Counted from the first letter of the stretch, positions 23,195-35,802 are shown. The stretch: DNA of 64,000 nt from Rheum nobile (GCA_027886185.1 WOAB01000317.1:62001-126000), one strand, 5' to 3'. Program-made: numbers and translations. Notes: generated by a model from the letters alone, not told the origin.

Positions 23195-24379
23195 GGTTTT
23201 TTCGCCTGATACCCCTGAGGTATGATGAAATTCGCGAGGTGTACCAAAGTTTTGACTATTTCACGTGGTACTCCCGAATTTCGTTTTTTTTTCCGCCAAA
23301 TACCCCTCTGTTAATTAATTAACAGATTTGTTAAAAAAAGTCTCAATTTGTCTCTCATCTCTCGTCTTCTTCACGAGATTGCTTTTGCCCTCCCGACGAA
23401 CTCAACTCGTCGGCGGCCTTGTGCCTTTCACCGGCTCTGCACATCTCGTTTCACGCTCCACTCCACTCTCCGAGTACACATGGCACTGGATTTTCAGAAA
23501 ATAGAATAAAAGAGGGAAATCGTTGTTAGTAACAAACCATATCGGATTCAGAGCATATGAAAATGGCGTTCCTTTGGATCTGGTTGATTCACAATGCAGA
23601 GAGTGTGAGAGAGCGGATAAATTTTATTCGAAACTCTACGAACGAGCTCGGTTACTCCGATCTCGAACCGTTCTGGAACAGTCGCCGGAGTTACACCGAA
23701 AAATCATGGGATCCAACGACAGGTTGCTCCTGGCATTCGTCGTCATTCCCGCTACTCTTCATCTCACAGTAACACGATCGCACCGTAATTCTCCTCGCTC
23801 TCCAACGACGACCATATTCACATTTTGTAGGTTCATCGATTCGCGTCTTTTCCTTCTCAAATTCATTATACCGCAACTATCGATGTGAATTCGATACTAT
23901 ACAAAAAATTAGGTTTTCATGATGGTTCACTGAGAGCAATTTTTTGGTAGGAACAGGTCGCAATCCAGCTGCAACCCTATCTGTAGACTCAAGGAATCTC
24001 AATTATGCTTGATAACCAATAACAGATGCAAAATTGCAAAATCCTTCTGACGTTTTACACGCGGAGCAATGAAATCATGAACATCCAGCACTGGATTCGG
24101 CCACGAGATGTGCAGAGCCGGTGAAGGGCACAAGGCCGCCGGCGAGTTGAGTTCGTCAAGAGGGCAGAAGCAATCTCGTGAAGAAGACGAGAGAGGAGAG
24201 ACAAATTGGGGCTTTTTTTTGTTTTTCTTTATTTTTTTTATAACAAATCTGTTAATTAATTAACATATGGGTATTTGGCGGAAAAAAAAACGAAACTAGG
24301 GGGTACCACGTGAAATAGTCAAAACTTTGATACACCTCGCGAATTTCGTCATATCTCAGGGGTATCAGGCGAAAAAACC
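23195..24379. mobile_element. Long-TIR Mutator-like element (Pack-MULE candidate 2)
   Basis: About 1185 bp with terminal inverted repeats of some 250-270 bp (23195-23449 and about 24105-24379). The arms share 'cgcctgatacccctgag', 'tagtcaaaactttg' and 'ctcaactcg.cggcggcctt' in opposite orientation. A duplication tatttaaaat lies at 23185-23194 and 24381-24390, so the right end may be 24379 or 24380. The inner parts of both arms are GC-rich (23390-23450), suggesting that host sequence became part of the terminal repeats. No transposase is encoded. Confidence 0.8.
23523..23888 (+). pseudogene. Gene-like insert inside Mutator-like element 2
   Basis: A frame of about 120 codons is open with a plausible protein-like composition (for example NGVPLDLVDSQCRECERAD followed by charged residues, then a hydrophobic run). 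There is no good ATG near its start and I recognise no family. Its base composition is higher in GC than the surrounding repeats. It may be a fragment of a captured host gene, but it could also be chance. Confidence 0.3.
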
Positions 24380-24390
24380 GTATTTAAAAT

Positions 24391-24929
24391 CTCTCTCTCT
24401 ATATATATATATTAAAGCAAAGGAATTTGAAGTCACCATATTGATTATGACCCCACAAATCCTAGGTGTCAATTTGTGGTTAATTCAATTTATTTTTATA
24501 TTAATAATTTTATTTAATTTAAATCACAATATCTAATCACAATTAACTTCAAATATTTAAAATTTAAAATCACAATATCTAATCACAACTAACTTCAAAT
24601 ATATAAAAACTATATACAACTTTTTTATAAAATTTAATTTCTACAAATTACACATATAATAAGCTTATAATATATGATAGATTTCTTACTAAACTTATAT
24701 ATACAATACATCTTATAATCATTTATGTAATTAGTAATATTATTTTCATGCGTTTGCATATATAATTTGACCTATATAAATTTATGGGCCAAAATCATAC
24801 AATATATACAATTTCCAACTCATTATACAAATGCTTATATAATCAAGCCCACTATATTATATTATTACACATACAAATTTATGGCCCATTTAGAGTAAAA
24901 TGACCCGAATAAATTTTATGACACATCTA
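24391..24929 (+). repeat. Helitron-like repeat A, copy 2
   Basis: Begins in a CT microsatellite, then 'ctatatatatatattaaagc', followed by 'gaatttgaagtcaccatatt' and later 'tttatgggccaaaatcatac'. It contains the sequence 'cttatatatacaatacatct', which is the empty form of the site occupied by the hAT MITE at 27190. Non-coding. Confidence 0.55.
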
Positions 24930-25589
24930 TATATATTAAAGCTATTGAATTTCGATCCAAAAAAATGTTTTTGGCCCCACAAATCCTATATGTCATTTTG
25001 TTATTAATGCACTTTTTTTTTCTCTTAACATTATATTTCAATTTAAATCACAATATCTAATCACACTTAGCTTCAAATATATAAAAACTATATACAACTT
25101 TGTTGAATGCTTATACATTTTTTATAAATTTTGATTTTTACAAATTGCAAAAAATAAGCTTATATATGTCAAACTAATATATGATAGAATTCCTACTAAA
25201 CTTATATGTAAAATACATCTTATATTCATTTATATAATTATTAATATTATTTTTATGACTTTGGATATATAAAATGGCATATATAAATTTATGGGCCAAA
25301 ATCATACAATATATACAATTTTCAACTCACAGTACATGTACTTTTATAATTTAACCCACTATATTATATTATTACACATACATATTTTATTAACAATTTA
25401 GTGAAATTTCAAACTAATGTATCTTAACAAACTTAATTTATATAATCTTGATATTTTTTTCTAAACCTTTCAATTTTGACAACTCATCTTAACAACAATT
25501 ATATCATATCATATTGGTCTTGAACTTTGTATCAATTTTAAAGTCAAGATTCTACCAATCCAAAATATGAAAGTTCAAACTTATCAATC
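24930..25589 (+). repeat. Helitron-like repeat B, copy 1
   Basis: Starts tctatatatattaaagctat and continues 'tgaatttcgatcc'. The first 18 bases match repeat A, but the body differs. It holds 'cacaatatctaatcacact' and 'attttattaacaatttag', which recur in the other B copies. This copy is 3'-truncated compared with those at 26041 and 27829. Confidence 0.55.
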
Positions 25590-26040
25590 TATATATATAT
25601 ATATTAAAGCAAATGAATTTAAAGCCACCATATTGATTATGCCCCACAAATCATAGGTGTCAATTTGTGGTTAATCCAATTTATTTTTATATTAATAATT
25701 CTATTTAATTTAAATCACAATATCTAATCACAACTAACTTCAAATATATAAAACTATATACAACTTTTTTATAAAATTCAATTTCTAGAAATTACACATA
25801 CAATAAGCTTATATTATATGATAGATTTCTTACTAAACTTATATATATAATACATCTTATATTCATTTATGTAATTAGTAATTTTATTTTTATGCGTTTG
25901 CATATATATAATTTGACCTATATAAATTTATGGGCCAAAATCATACAATATATACAATTTCCAACTCATAGTACATGTGTTTTTATAATCAAATGTATGG
26001 CACATTTAGAGTAAAATGACCCGAATAAACTTTATGCAAC
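25590..26040 (+). repeat. Helitron-like repeat A, copy 3
   Basis: Same start as the other A copies ('tatatatatattaaagcaaa') and the same order of blocks, with internal loss near 25985 so that it is shorter. It ends directly at the next B copy. Confidence 0.55.
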
Positions 26041-27090
26041 ATCTATATATATTAAAGCTATTGAATTTCAAGTCAAAAAATGTTTTTTGCCCCACAAATT
26101 CTATATGTCATTTTGTTATTAATGCACCTTTTTTTCTTAACGTTATATTTTAATTTAAATCACAATATCTAACCACACCTAGCTTCAAATATATAAAAAA
26201 ACTATATACAACTTTGTTGAATGCTTACACATTTTTTATAAATTTTGATTTCTACAAATTGCAAAAAATAAGCTTATATATGTCAAACTAACATATGATA
26301 GAATTCCTACTAAACTTATATATAAAATACATCTTATATTCATTTATGTAATTAGTAATATTATTTTTATGACTTTGCATATATAAAATGACATATATAA
26401 GTTTATGGGCCAAAATCATACAATATATACAATTTTCAACTCACAGTACATGTGCCTTTATAATTCAACCCACTATATTATATTATTACACATACATATT
26501 TTATTAACAATTTAGTGAAATTTCAAACTAATGTATCTTAACAAACTTAATTTATATAATCTTGAGATTTTCTTATAAACCTTTCAATTTTAACAACTCA
26601 TCTTAACAACAATTATATCATATCAGATTTTTAACGAATTTTGTATATTGTACGTTCCCATTTAACAATTTTTATTTGATTATAATTTTCTATAAAAAAT
26701 ACATAGTCTTCATTTTCCGATTTTACAATGTTTCTACGGGCTTATTACTTATCATTTTACTAAATGTAATTTTCAGTTTTAAAAAATTAAATTGAGTTTG
26801 TTAATCACCAATAAAATATTCACTAACAAACCGTGAAATATAAATTATAAATTACCAAGAAAATTTTGTTAATTCAAATAAAAAGTTTAGCTAAAAAATC
26901 CAGCTAAATCTTTGTTGTAACAAACTTTCAATTTCATATGATTATACACATTATCAAAAGTAAATTAAATGTAGTACATATACAAATTTTAAAAGTATAT
27001 GAATTTGAGATAACTTTACACCTATATAAATCAGCCACTACTGATTAATTAATTATTCAAATAACTTTTCAGTTATCGTTGTATATACAA
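26041..27090 (+). repeat. Helitron-like repeat B, copy 2
   Basis: Fuller B copy ending near 'aacttttcagttatcgttg'. It aligns by eye with 27829-28880 over about 1 kb, including 'tgtacgttcccatttaacaa' and 'taaattaccaagaaaatt'. No open frame of note. Confidence 0.55.
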
Positions 27091-27828
27091 ACTATATAAA
27101 ACTTTTTTATAAAATTTAATTTCTACAAATTACACATACAATAAGCTTATAATATATGATAGAATTCTTACTAAACTTATATATACAATTAGACCTGTCA
27201 AAAACCGACCCAACCCGAAAACCCGACCCGACCCTACCCGAAAGGACCCGAACCCGACCCGGACGTCACTGGGTCAAGAAGGACCCGAACCCGAAGGACC
27301 CGAACCCGAAGGACCATAACCCGACTCGACCCGAACACAAATTCGAGCTCGCGGGTCCCCTTTATTTTGTATATTTTTTTCATTTATATTAAATATTTTA
27401 TTAAATAATATTATAATATTAATTATATTATTTTAATTATTTTATTAAAGTTAAAAATCATAATAATAATCATAAAAAAAGGACATGTTCGACCCGCCGG
27501 GTCAACCCGAACCCGCCCGACCCGAAAATTTTACCAACCCGATCGACCCGAACCCGACATGACCCGAACCCGACCAACCCGACCCAGTTGACAAGTCTAT
27601 ATACAATACATCTTATATTCATTTATGTAATTAATAATATTATTTTTATGCGTTTGCATATATAATTTGACCTATATAAATTTATGGGCCAAAATCATAC
27701 AATATATATAATTTTCAACTCATAGTACATGTGCTTTTATAATCAAGCCCACTATATTATATTATTACACATACAAATTTATGGCACATTTAGAGTAAAA
27801 TGACCCGAATAAATTTTATGCAACATCT
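27091..27828 (+). repeat. Helitron-like repeat A, copy 4, interrupted by an hAT MITE
   Basis: The left part (27091-27189) and right part (27600-27828) together read as a 5'-truncated A copy. The interruption is exactly the MITE 27190-27599. The right part repeats 'tttatgggccaaaatcatac'. Confidence 0.6.
27190..27599. mobile_element. hAT-type MITE with GGGTCGGGTT-rich interior
   Basis: The 410-bp element has 12-bp imperfect terminal inverted repeats tagacctgtcaa and ttgacaagtcta. It has a perfect 8-bp target duplication tatacaat (27182-27189 and 27600-27607). The interior is dense in acccg/cgggt steps, on both strands. The uninterrupted target is present at about 24700 and in other A copies, which proves insertion. 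Confidence 0.92.
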
Positions 27829-28880
27829 ATATATATTAAAGCTATTGAATTTCGAGCCAAAAAATGCTTTTGGCCCCACAAATCTTATATGTCATTTTGT
27901 TATTAATGCACTTTTTTTCTTAACATTATATTTCAATTTAAATCACAATATCTAACCATACTCAGCTTTAAATATATAAAAAACTATATACAACTCTGTT
28001 GAATGGTTATACATTTTTTATAAATTTTGATTTCTACAAATTGCAAATAAATGGCTTATATATGTTAAACTAATATATGATAGAATTCCTACTAAACCTA
28101 TATATAAAATACATTTTATATTCATTTATATAATTAGTAATATTATTTTTATGACTTTGCATATATAAAATGACATATAAAAATTTATAAGCCAAAATCA
28201 TACAATATATACAATTTTCAACTCAGAGTACATGTGCTTTTATAATTCAACCCATTATATTATATTATTACACATACATATTTTATTAACAATTTAGTGA
28301 AATTTCAGACTAATGTATCTTAACAAACTTAATTTATATAATCTTGAGATTTTCTTCTAAACCTTTCAATTTTAACAACTCATCTTAACAACAATTATAT
28401 CATATCAAATTTTTAACGAATTTTGTATATTGTACGTTCTCATTTAACAATTTCTATTTGATTATAATTTTCTATAAAAAAATACATGGTCTCTATTTTC
28501 CAATTTTATAATGTTTCTACGGGCTTATTACTTATCATTTTGTTAAATGTAAGTTTTCAGTTTTAAAAAACCAAATTGAGTTTGTTAATCACCAAGAAAA
28601 TATTCACTAACAAATCGTGAAATATCAATTATAAATTACCAAGAAAATTTTGTTAAATCAAACAAAAAGTTTAGCTAAAAAATTAAGCTAAATCTTTGTT
28701 GTAACAAACTTTCAATTTCATATGATTATACACATTATCAAAAGTAAACTAAATGTAGTACGTATACAAATTTTAAAAGTATATGAATTTGAGATAACTT
28801 TACACCTACATAAATTAGCCACTACTGATTAATTAATTATTCAAATAACTTTTCAGTTATCGTTTTCTATAAGTAAGGAT
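27829..28880 (+). repeat. Helitron-like repeat B, copy 3
   Basis: Begins tctatatatattaaagctat and ends near 'cagttatcgttttctataag'. It is the closest relative of the copy at 26041. Non-coding. Confidence 0.55.
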
Positions 28881-28959
28881 ATAAATTAAAATCAAAGTTT
28901 TATAACTTTAGACGGGTCCATTACGTAATTAGAAAAAAACTAAAAAAATGTAATTTATC

Positions 28960-29362
28960 TTGTATGATTTTGGCCCATAAATTTATATAGGTCAAATTAT
29001 ATATGCAAATACATGAAAATAATATTACTAATTACATAAATGAGTATAAGATGTATTTTATATATAAGTTTAGTAAGAAATCTATCATATATTTTTTGAC
29101 ATATATTATAAGCTTATTGTATGTGTAATTTGTAGAAATTAAATTTTATAAAAAAATTGTATATAGTTTTTATATATTTGAAGTTAGTTGTGATTTAAAT
29201 TTTTAAATATTTAAAGTTAGTTGTAATTATATATTGTGATTTAATATAAAATATAATGTTAATAAAAAAAAGTGGATTAATCACAAATTGACACTTAAAA
29301 TTTGTGGGACCAGAATCAATATGGTGACTTTAAATTCCTTTGCTTTATGATATATATAAATA
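28960..29362 (-). repeat. Helitron-like repeat A, inverted copy
   Basis: The reverse complement matches repeat A from its start (gcaaaggaatttaaagtcac) through 'tttatgggccaaaatcatac'. It faces the direct copies, so the whole 23.0-29.4 kb block is bracketed by inverted A units. Confidence 0.65.
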
Positions 29363-29792
29363 TCGTATTTAAATTGATCATTTTTTAACAATTTATATAT
29401 ATATAGAACAATCGAATAACTCACCAATGGCAATCCTTATGATTGTATTTATAAAGACATTTTCATAAAAAAATACGTTTTTCTCCTTTTTATACGCTTT
29501 TTATGTTAATTAAATTTCAAAATTAATAAAAAAAAAAAATACTTTTCAAACAAAAAATCCTTTATAAATACATATATATCAAACGGACCCTTAGCCACTC
29601 AAATTATGTTTGGTAGTAAGTACACCTCGATGTGAGTCGTTTTAGGTTTCTTTTACATGCGCTGAAAAGAAGAGAGAGAGAGAGATTAAAAAGATTTAGA
29701 ATTTGCAAAGTGTAGTAGCAGCGAGGGAGAAGGGGTTTAGGGTTTCTCCGGTATCGAAGCCACAGTCGTCAGAAGTAGAAGAAGAGACAAAG

Positions 29793-31565
29793 ATGAGTCG
29801 AAGCTTGGGGATTCCGGTGAAACTGATGCATGAAGCCGCCGGTCACGTGGTGTCGGTGGAGCTCAAGAGCGGAGAGCTCTACAGGGGCTCCATGATTGAG
29901 TGCGAAGACAACTGGAACTGCCAGCTTGAGAATATAACCTACACTTCTAAGGTCACCCTCTGATTCCATCTGATTACTTCGAATTCTAGGGCTTCTGATT
30001 GTGTTTCTGATCTTTATTTTCGTTTGTTCTTGATTTCTGGTTAAATCAATCCACCTGGACTTGCTACTGTTCATATCCGCAAATGTGCTCGTCTTTCAGA
30101 TCTCATATAATTTTGATTTGATATTGTAGGTTTCAGTGTGATTTTTGTTAAATTCAAACTTACGCAGTGTAGTTGCGTCATGTATGTCTTTCACTCTCAT
30201 GTCTAATGTTTCTCTTCATCTAACCAAGCAATTTGAACCTTTTATCAGTTTCTGGATCTTTTGTGCTAGGGAAAAGATATAAGGTTTGTTTTTTGTATTG
30301 AACTGTACAACTGTGTAGGATACTGGGATTTGTTAATGTAGCCATTCCGATTAGGCTGCTAGTAATACTGGATTCCCATGAATGAAGGTCAGTTCTTTGT
30401 TTAGTTAGTTTGAACTTTGAAGGTCTAGACTCTAGACTGTCTTTCGAAGGTTTGCGTATGAAGAAGCTGTGCAATGAAGTTATCTTATAAGTCTTCCCTA
30501 TCTCCTTTCAGATTGGGTGCAAAACCATTTCATGTTCTTACCATCAACTTATGTATGCCTTCTCTGGCAATGTGCAAGATCTGTTGGTTTCTCTGGTCTC
30601 CCTTTCTGCATTGTTTTAGTTTGCTCATATAGCTATAAACACAAAACTGAACTTTTCTGGAAGAACCAAGAGACTTTAATCACAGCAGCAGCGGTTAGAA
30701 ACCTCTTTGATATTAGTTTTCCTTCTATGCCTGTTGGCAACGGAGACATGTGCATATACATTACACTCAGCAGCGGCTAGACTCATTCTGCTTGTCAGTT
30801 TTTTTGTTTTGGTGAGCAATGAATAAGAGTAAAAATTGATAAGCAACTTTGGGATTGCTCTCATCAGTTTTTAACTGTGAAGCAAACACTGGCATGGATC
30901 ATGGTTAATGCCTCTCCCTTGTTATCTTCATAAGTCACTAATTAAGGGTTTCCCCCTGTGTTGTATTTCATTTCTTTGCCTTGTTGTCCATGCTTGAGAA
31001 GTAATTAATAGTGACTGATTCTATTCTCTGATGTACAGGATGGCAAAGTCTCCCAACTTGAACATGTTTTCATCAGAGGCAGCAGAGTCAGGTTAGATAA
31101 GCATCATTCATCTGTTTACTTAATAACTAGTCATTGGTGTAGTATATTAAGGAACCTTTTTTGGCATCCCAGGTTTATGATCATACCAGACATGCTGAAG
31201 AATGCCCCTATGTTCAAACGTCTAGATGCTAGAATTAAGGTACTTCCCCATACTTCAGTTGACATGCAAAATCTCTGCATTTGTTCCTGTCTGCATGTTC
31301 TGACTCGTCAATTCGTGCAGGGTAAGAGCACGGCACTCGGAGTTGGTCGTGGCCGTGCTGTTGCAATGCGGGGAAAAGTAAGACTCGGTTCTAGATCTCT
31401 CTTTCATATGCTTTTTTCCGTCTATGATACCTATTATTGTCAACTATCTACAATCCTTCTCCTCACCTCTTTCATGACTCTATATCTTGTGTTTCCTCCT
31501 CACAGCCTCCGGGTGCAGGGCGTGGTGGACCAGGGAGGGGTATGGTCCCACCGGTTCGTAGGTAA
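29793..31565 (+). CDS. SMD3: Small nuclear ribonucleoprotein Sm-D3
   Basis: Five exons: 29793-29951, 31039-31091, 31173-31239, 31321-31377, 31506-31565, all in frame, giving 131 residues. The Sm1 motif (GIPVKLMHEAAGHVVSVELK with GELYRGSM) and the Sm2 motif (HVFIRGSRVRFMIIPD) span roughly residues 5-85. The arginine/glycine-rich tail (GVGRGRAVAMRG and GRGGPGRGM) ends in PPVRR. SmD3 is one of seven Sm proteins that encircle U1, U2, U4 and U5 snRNA, and its tail is a target of symmetric arginine methylation. The length is typical of the family. Intron 1 is 1.1 kb and the first donor is AAG/GTCACC, a weak but acceptable GT site. A (GA)n run lies in the leader near 29670. Confidence 0.95.
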
Positions 31566-32515
31566 ATCCAGCCTGTATCAAATCCAAGTCAGAGAGAGAG
31601 CACTTTTAATCCCAGCTTCCTTTTGGTGTCGCAATGTTAGGCCTGGATCCTAGTGCTAGATGCACCTTGACCTCAACGTGGTGATGTATGAAGACTGATT
31701 GCATTTTTTATATGTAAGAAAGAAATGATAAGTTTTTGTGCTTGTGCAGGGCACCTTGAATTTGTTCTATTGTTCGTTAAAACTGGCTGAAGAGAGGGGA
31801 GATGAAAGATGAAAATTTTAGTTAAATTTAATTGTAAACTTTGCCTCAAGAAACTTCAAATTAAGATGTTTTGCAACAACATCAAGGGCTGCTGATGTTG
31901 ACTTCCTATGGGTATAAAATTAATCATACATTAAGATGTAAGAAGCAAAGAAATCAGTCACATTCATACCTTGCGACTCCCCTAAGAGTCTAAGACCACA
32001 AGAAAATAAGGGATGGATTCATCAGCATTTGCAGCAATGATAGCAACCGAGTCTGATGGAGTCACAAAAGATCAAGCCAGGAATGTAGTTTGATTCTGTA
32101 ATTTGATGCGGTAAGTATCAGAAAGATAGATCGTTTGCTTGGTAAGTACATTTAAATATAATTTATATGAATTTAAATATCACATTGGTAAGTACATTTA
32201 AATTTAATTTATATGAATTTAAATATCACATAAAGTGATATTAAATATATGTATTTGATTGATTTTTTAATTTTAAAAAATTCATATATTCTAATTAATG
32301 TGATTTTCAATTTCTGTAAAACATAGAAATTCCAATCACCTAAAAATGGATATATAATATTTTATTTTTCATACATAATTTACCAATTTTCATGAATTCA
32401 AATTCCTATGATATAATTTCATATGAAATATTTTTTCAGTGATTACACTTTCTGTATTCAACCAAACGAGCACAAAGTTCTGGTAAATGACCAAATAATT
32501 TTACCTTTTACATCT

Positions 32516-32656
32516 AAGGTTAATAATGCCCATGCAAATTTATTTTTCCTTGAAGTTTTGATTGGAATTTCACCACGGGATTTTTGAAGAAAAAATAGTG
32601 AATTTAATTTTTTTTTAAAAATAACAGGTGAAGATATCTGCAAATACCCCTAAAAT
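32516..32656. repeat. Dispersed repeat, copy 2, in the EMC8/9 promoter
   Basis: Second copy of the repeat at 22213, ending about 130 bp before the EMC8/9 start codon. It therefore lies where proximal promoter sequence is expected. Confidence 0.7.
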
Positions 32657-32784
32657 TAGGGTGATTTATTGAAAATTAAGTTCTCTTGTTTTGGACTTAC
32701 TTCATATCGAGTCTGACCGCTCCGACTAATCTCTCTCCCCGCCCCCATCGATCCTCCTTTACTCTTCTGTCCGGAGACCGAGTC

Positions 32785-34491
32785 ATGAAAGGCGAGTTGA
32801 AGTACGAACTCGGCCAGAATGCCTACTTGAAGCTGGTATTGCACGCTCTCAAGCACAAGGCGTCTCCCGTTAATGGCGTCTTGATCGGCCGTTGTACTGG
32901 CGACGGCGACGTGGTGGAGATCCGCGACGCTGTCCCGCTTTTCCACTCCAACCAGATTGGTCTCCTTCCTTCTCTTGAGATCGCTCTAATGCAGGTTCGC
33001 TTCTTCTCTTTACTGATTCTGGATCTAGGGTTTTGTGTCAGTTTGGATTGAAACTTTCAGTTGAATTGTTGATCATAGGGATAGAACTTACGTGGTAGAG
33101 TTTTTTTATTTCTGTCGGAACTGGCTGAAATTGGCTGTGGATTTTAAATTGTTCAAAGTTATAAGGATGACAATTTGATTGTCTCATCCGATTCGACTCT
33201 GATCTCCACTGTCTGCGATGACTTAAATGGAACTTGATATCGGATGCGATATGAATTCGAAATTATCCAGAAAACGTGAATTATAATATTGAGATGATTT
33301 GATAAAAGCAGATTGCTTGTATTTGGGGCCAGAGAATCGCTCGGCTAAGTTTTATTGGTTGGATGATCAGATAGAAGAGTATTATGGCAGTCAAGGTTTG
33401 AGCTTGGTTGGATATTTTCATGCAAATGAAAGGTTTGATGATTATGAACTGAGCAATGTGGCAAAGAACATTGGAGAACATATCTACCGTTACTTTCCCC
33501 AAGCTGCAGTTCTTTTGGTATGTGTATTCTTGTTATTTCCTTTGGTCCTATACCAATTTTGTTTTGTGCAGTTCTTGCAACTTACTTTGTTTGATTTCTT
33601 AGCTAGATAACAGAAAGCTGGATGCTTTACCAAAGGTGAAAGACCGGAAACCTGTGATGCAGGTATTTTCAGCGCATACTCGTTGCAGTTGTCATATTTT
33701 TTTGTGTGGGGCCGGTATACTATCATATCAATTCGACATCAGGATATGTTTGGCATATACAGTTTGTGATTTCTGTATGGTTTTCACCATTCTGTAATGG
33801 ATCTCAAGTTCCTTGAAACTGCATAAACTCTGATCCTGGGCAAGTGGACATTGATGAATTCTCATGTTGGCCCTATAAAGTAGTCATACTGTTTGCAGAA
33901 ATTCACCAACTTCCAAGTCATATCACTGAAAACATCATGCTGTTGTGTAATCTCTTACTCATACCTATTGATTCAGTCCATGTTTTGTGATAGAGCATAA
34001 TGTAGTATGAATAATCTTGGAATTTGACTAGTGTATCAGCTTGTTGGGTCACATGCCTTGACCCTTTTCCATGAATCTTTCTCCTTTGCTTTTGATCCAT
34101 TTCTTCTTATGAAGTCTGGTATGGATCATATGATAATAGTTGCATTATATCCTCTGCTTGCGCCTGTCTATTTAGTTGTACACAAGGGATGCGTCCAGAA
34201 ACTGGAGGCTAGTAGGATCAGAAGGAAGCATGGGGCTCACTATCAAAGAGCCAACAGCTAATATCGTCCTCTTAGATCATATAGCATCAAGAAAGTGGGT
34301 GGACATTGTGGATTTTGATGACCATCTTAATGATATAAGCAAGTAAGATTACAATGTTTCTTATGCACGTGTACCTTTGCCTTGTTATCAGTACTGATCA
34401 GTATGTCATTGATTATTTTTAATTTTGTAATCTAATTCTGGGTGTGTAACTTCTTCCTAGGGACTGGCTGAACTCGGAGCTATTCAAGTAG
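32785..34491 (+). CDS. EMC8: ER membrane protein complex subunit 8/9 (UPF0172)
   Basis: Five exons: 32785-32994, 33371-33517, 33603-33662, 34176-34342, 34461-34491, giving 204 residues with frame kept at every junction. The start MKGELKYELGQNAYLKLVLH matches the conserved beginning of the family; the longer upstream open frame from 32686 is leader. GYFHANERFDD, KNIGEHI and the end KDWLNSELFK are family signatures. The fold is MPN-like without the JAMM metal-binding residues. EMC8/9 is a cytosolic subunit of the ER complex that inserts tail-anchored and multi-pass membrane proteins. The Arabidopsis orthologue (At5g55940, EMB2731) is essential in embryos. Confidence 0.93.
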
Positions 34492-35700
34492 GAACCCCTT
34501 GCCATTGTTATGGCTTCACTTCAGCTTCAACTGGGGCAGGTGATGGTTGTTTACGAGTACGTTGAAGGCCATCTCATGTGTTAATGAAAGAGTTAGGATG
34601 GTTGGTAGGTTAGACTTCCCTTACTAATCCAGTTTAGTCATTTTTTGAACTGTAGCTCTAAGCAGGATCATCCACGCATGCACCTTTGTTACAAGGACGG
34701 TCAATTAAGACTTGATTTACAGTAGATGGTTTGTTTTTTTGCTAGAATCAAATCAATGCCAAACATGACTACTTAGGAGCATTATTATTGCATTAAATGG
34801 TTTGTTTTTGTGACTCAGTTCACTTCATATGGGTTGTATACTTGTATGTGTGAATGAGTGGTGACTTGTGAGTGCTGAAAAAAAGAAGAAATAGGAAGAC
34901 CAAACCAAACGGACTGAACTACCGCCTGAAGAAAATCGGCAAATCTTGTTTCCGGTAATTATGTTTAAAATGAAGGTTTTGATATAATCTATTAAGGTAA
35001 TTGATTGGGTAATAATGTGATGATACATTTGCTTTTAAAAATTTCATTCACATCTTTGTCTAATAGTCTATTATGTTTTTTTTAGTGTGTGTATATGACT
35101 ATGATAACAATTTAAAATAGAAAATTATCTTTAAAATATTTTCTAAAAGAGAATGAGTAATTTTTAGTATAAAAAAATAAATTAATGATTTAAAAAATTA
35201 TTGTTATTTCCTAAAAGAGAATGAGTAACTCTTAGTATAAAAAAACAAATTAATAATTTAAAAAATTATTGTTAAAAAAAAGAGTTTTTAGAATGTGTCT
35301 ATGAACACACACTAGAAAAAACCTAGTCTATTTACTTATGATTTTATCTCTTAAATAAACGTACAAGATTACAAACTACAAATGGTGGGCAACTTCAAAT
35401 CTTGTTAAGGTTATAATTCATGGATAGTTTATTTGTGGTTCTGTTCTGTGTGTTTTGGCACAATAACACTTAATTTTCATTTGCAGCAACTCTAAGATCG
35501 CGTATTATGTTATGTAGAGAAGGGGTGTTGATGAAGAATAAAATATAAGGGTTGGAGTATATAAGATCACACTACAACAATTCTAAATAAAAAAAGCATT
35601 AATTATTTTCCCTCAAAATTAGGGGTGATTTTATGCAAAAAAAACAAAATAGAGGAGGGTTTGTTGTAAAAAACCCAAAATAAGGGGTGATTTCGTGTAA
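34492..35700. other. EMC8/9 3' region and AT-rich intergenic DNA
   Basis: Positions 34492-34850 are probably 3' untranslated sequence. The rest is AT-rich and non-coding, apart from the tandem duplication at 35143-35274 listed separately. A lone CACTA-like start (cactacaacaa) lies at 35570. Confidence 0.4.
35143..35274. repeat. Tandem duplication of a 64-bp unit
   Basis: Units 35143-35206 and 35211-35274 share 'ctaaaagagaatgagtaa' and 'aaaaaattattgtta', with few differences. Non-coding. Confidence 0.8.
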
Positions 35701-35802
35701 TTTATCCTATTGAAATATTAAAATTTGAAGATCTCTAACCTCGCGAAAAGAACCTATAAAATAATTGCGAGTTAAACCCTCTAAAAAAGCCGCCCCTTCC
35801 TT

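Noticed and set aside
27156..27392. 78-codon frame with repeated DPNP-type residues
   Set aside because: It is a translation of the acccga-rich interior of the hAT MITE and not a gene.
32686..32784. Upstream extension of the EMC8/9 frame starting at an earlier ATG
   Set aside because: The family starts at the later ATG (MKGELKYELG...). The extension has no conserved residues and overlaps the probable leader.
35570..35580. cactacaacaa, like the end of a CACTA transposon
   Set aside because: No inverted partner end or 3-bp target duplication was found nearby.
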